Below, in pieces: positions 6,032-6,032 of a stretch of 6,032 nt of DNA. Origin of the DNA: Methanobacteriota archaeon (GTDB taxonomy: Archaea; Hydrothermarchaeota; Hydrothermarchaeia; Hydrothermarchaeales; SZUA-236); assembly GCA_003230355.1 (NCBI GenBank), contig QIDD01000063.1, positions 1 to 6,032 of the forward strand, in the 5' to 3' direction. The notes below the pieces were generated by a model, which saw nothing but the letters and a program-made list of their open reading frames with translations, ran no database searches and was not told where the DNA came from. The number at the start of each line of letters is the position of its first letter. Position 1 is the first letter of the stretch. The translations under genes were made by a program, and so were the position numbers.

Positions 6032-6032
6032 G

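Noticed and set aside
5872..6032. Plus-strand stop-free frame at the right edge
   Set aside because: It has no plausible start codon or ribosome site, and its product is Pro/Thr-rich with no features. The minus-strand frame with a matching terminator is the better explanation.

Overview
The window looks like part of an archaeal chromosome carrying a type IV pilus-like (class III prepilin / TadA-FlaI family) assembly locus. All recognisable genes lie on the minus strand and read right to left. Four signs point to archaea. A prepilin begins at the left edge with a class III-type signal (basic n-region, then G|QGAIEY, then a hydrophobic stretch). The ATPase is of the archaeal GspE/TadA/FlaI type with no zinc-binding tetracysteine. 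Two different FlaJ/TadC-like platform proteins follow it. A TATA-like box, rather than -35/-10 elements, precedes the prepilin. The lineage cannot be fixed from this window; methanogen-like Euryarchaeota, Altiarchaeota-like and DPANN-type archaea are all possible.

Layout in transcription order (right to left): (1) 6031-5861, the C-terminal part of an unrecognised, strongly basic protein, followed by a hairpin and T-tract; (2) 5860-5686, an intergenic leader with a weak promoter candidate and a small G/C hairpin just before the next gene; (3) 5685-2209, a 1158-residue secretion/pilus ATPase made of two complete ATPase modules fused head to tail; (4) 2216-1074, a platform protein of about 380 residues, overlapping the ATPase gene by 8 bases; (5) 1070-162, a second platform protein of 302 residues, starting 3 bases after gene 4 ends; (6) 161-74, a short regulatory gap with two palindromes, a TATA-like box and a strong Shine-Dalgarno; (7) 73-1, the first 24 codons of a class III prepilin that continues past the left edge.

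How it fits together: the prepilin would be inserted in the membrane, cleaved by an EppA-type peptidase before the conserved Gln, and assembled into a filament by the membrane platform, driven by the cytoplasmic ATPase. The three assembly genes form a tight, probably co-transcribed and translationally coupled unit. The prepilin appears to have its own promoter, which would let subunit be made in excess over the machine.

The most unusual feature is the ATPase. Family members are normally single modules of about 500 residues that form homohexamers. Here two full modules, offset by 509-510 residues and both with intact Walker A, Asp box, Walker B and His box, sit in one chain. A disordered N-terminal tail carries two copies of the motif YS[FY]LEGIE. 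With two distinct platform paralogues downstream, this suggests a motor with built-in alternating asymmetry.
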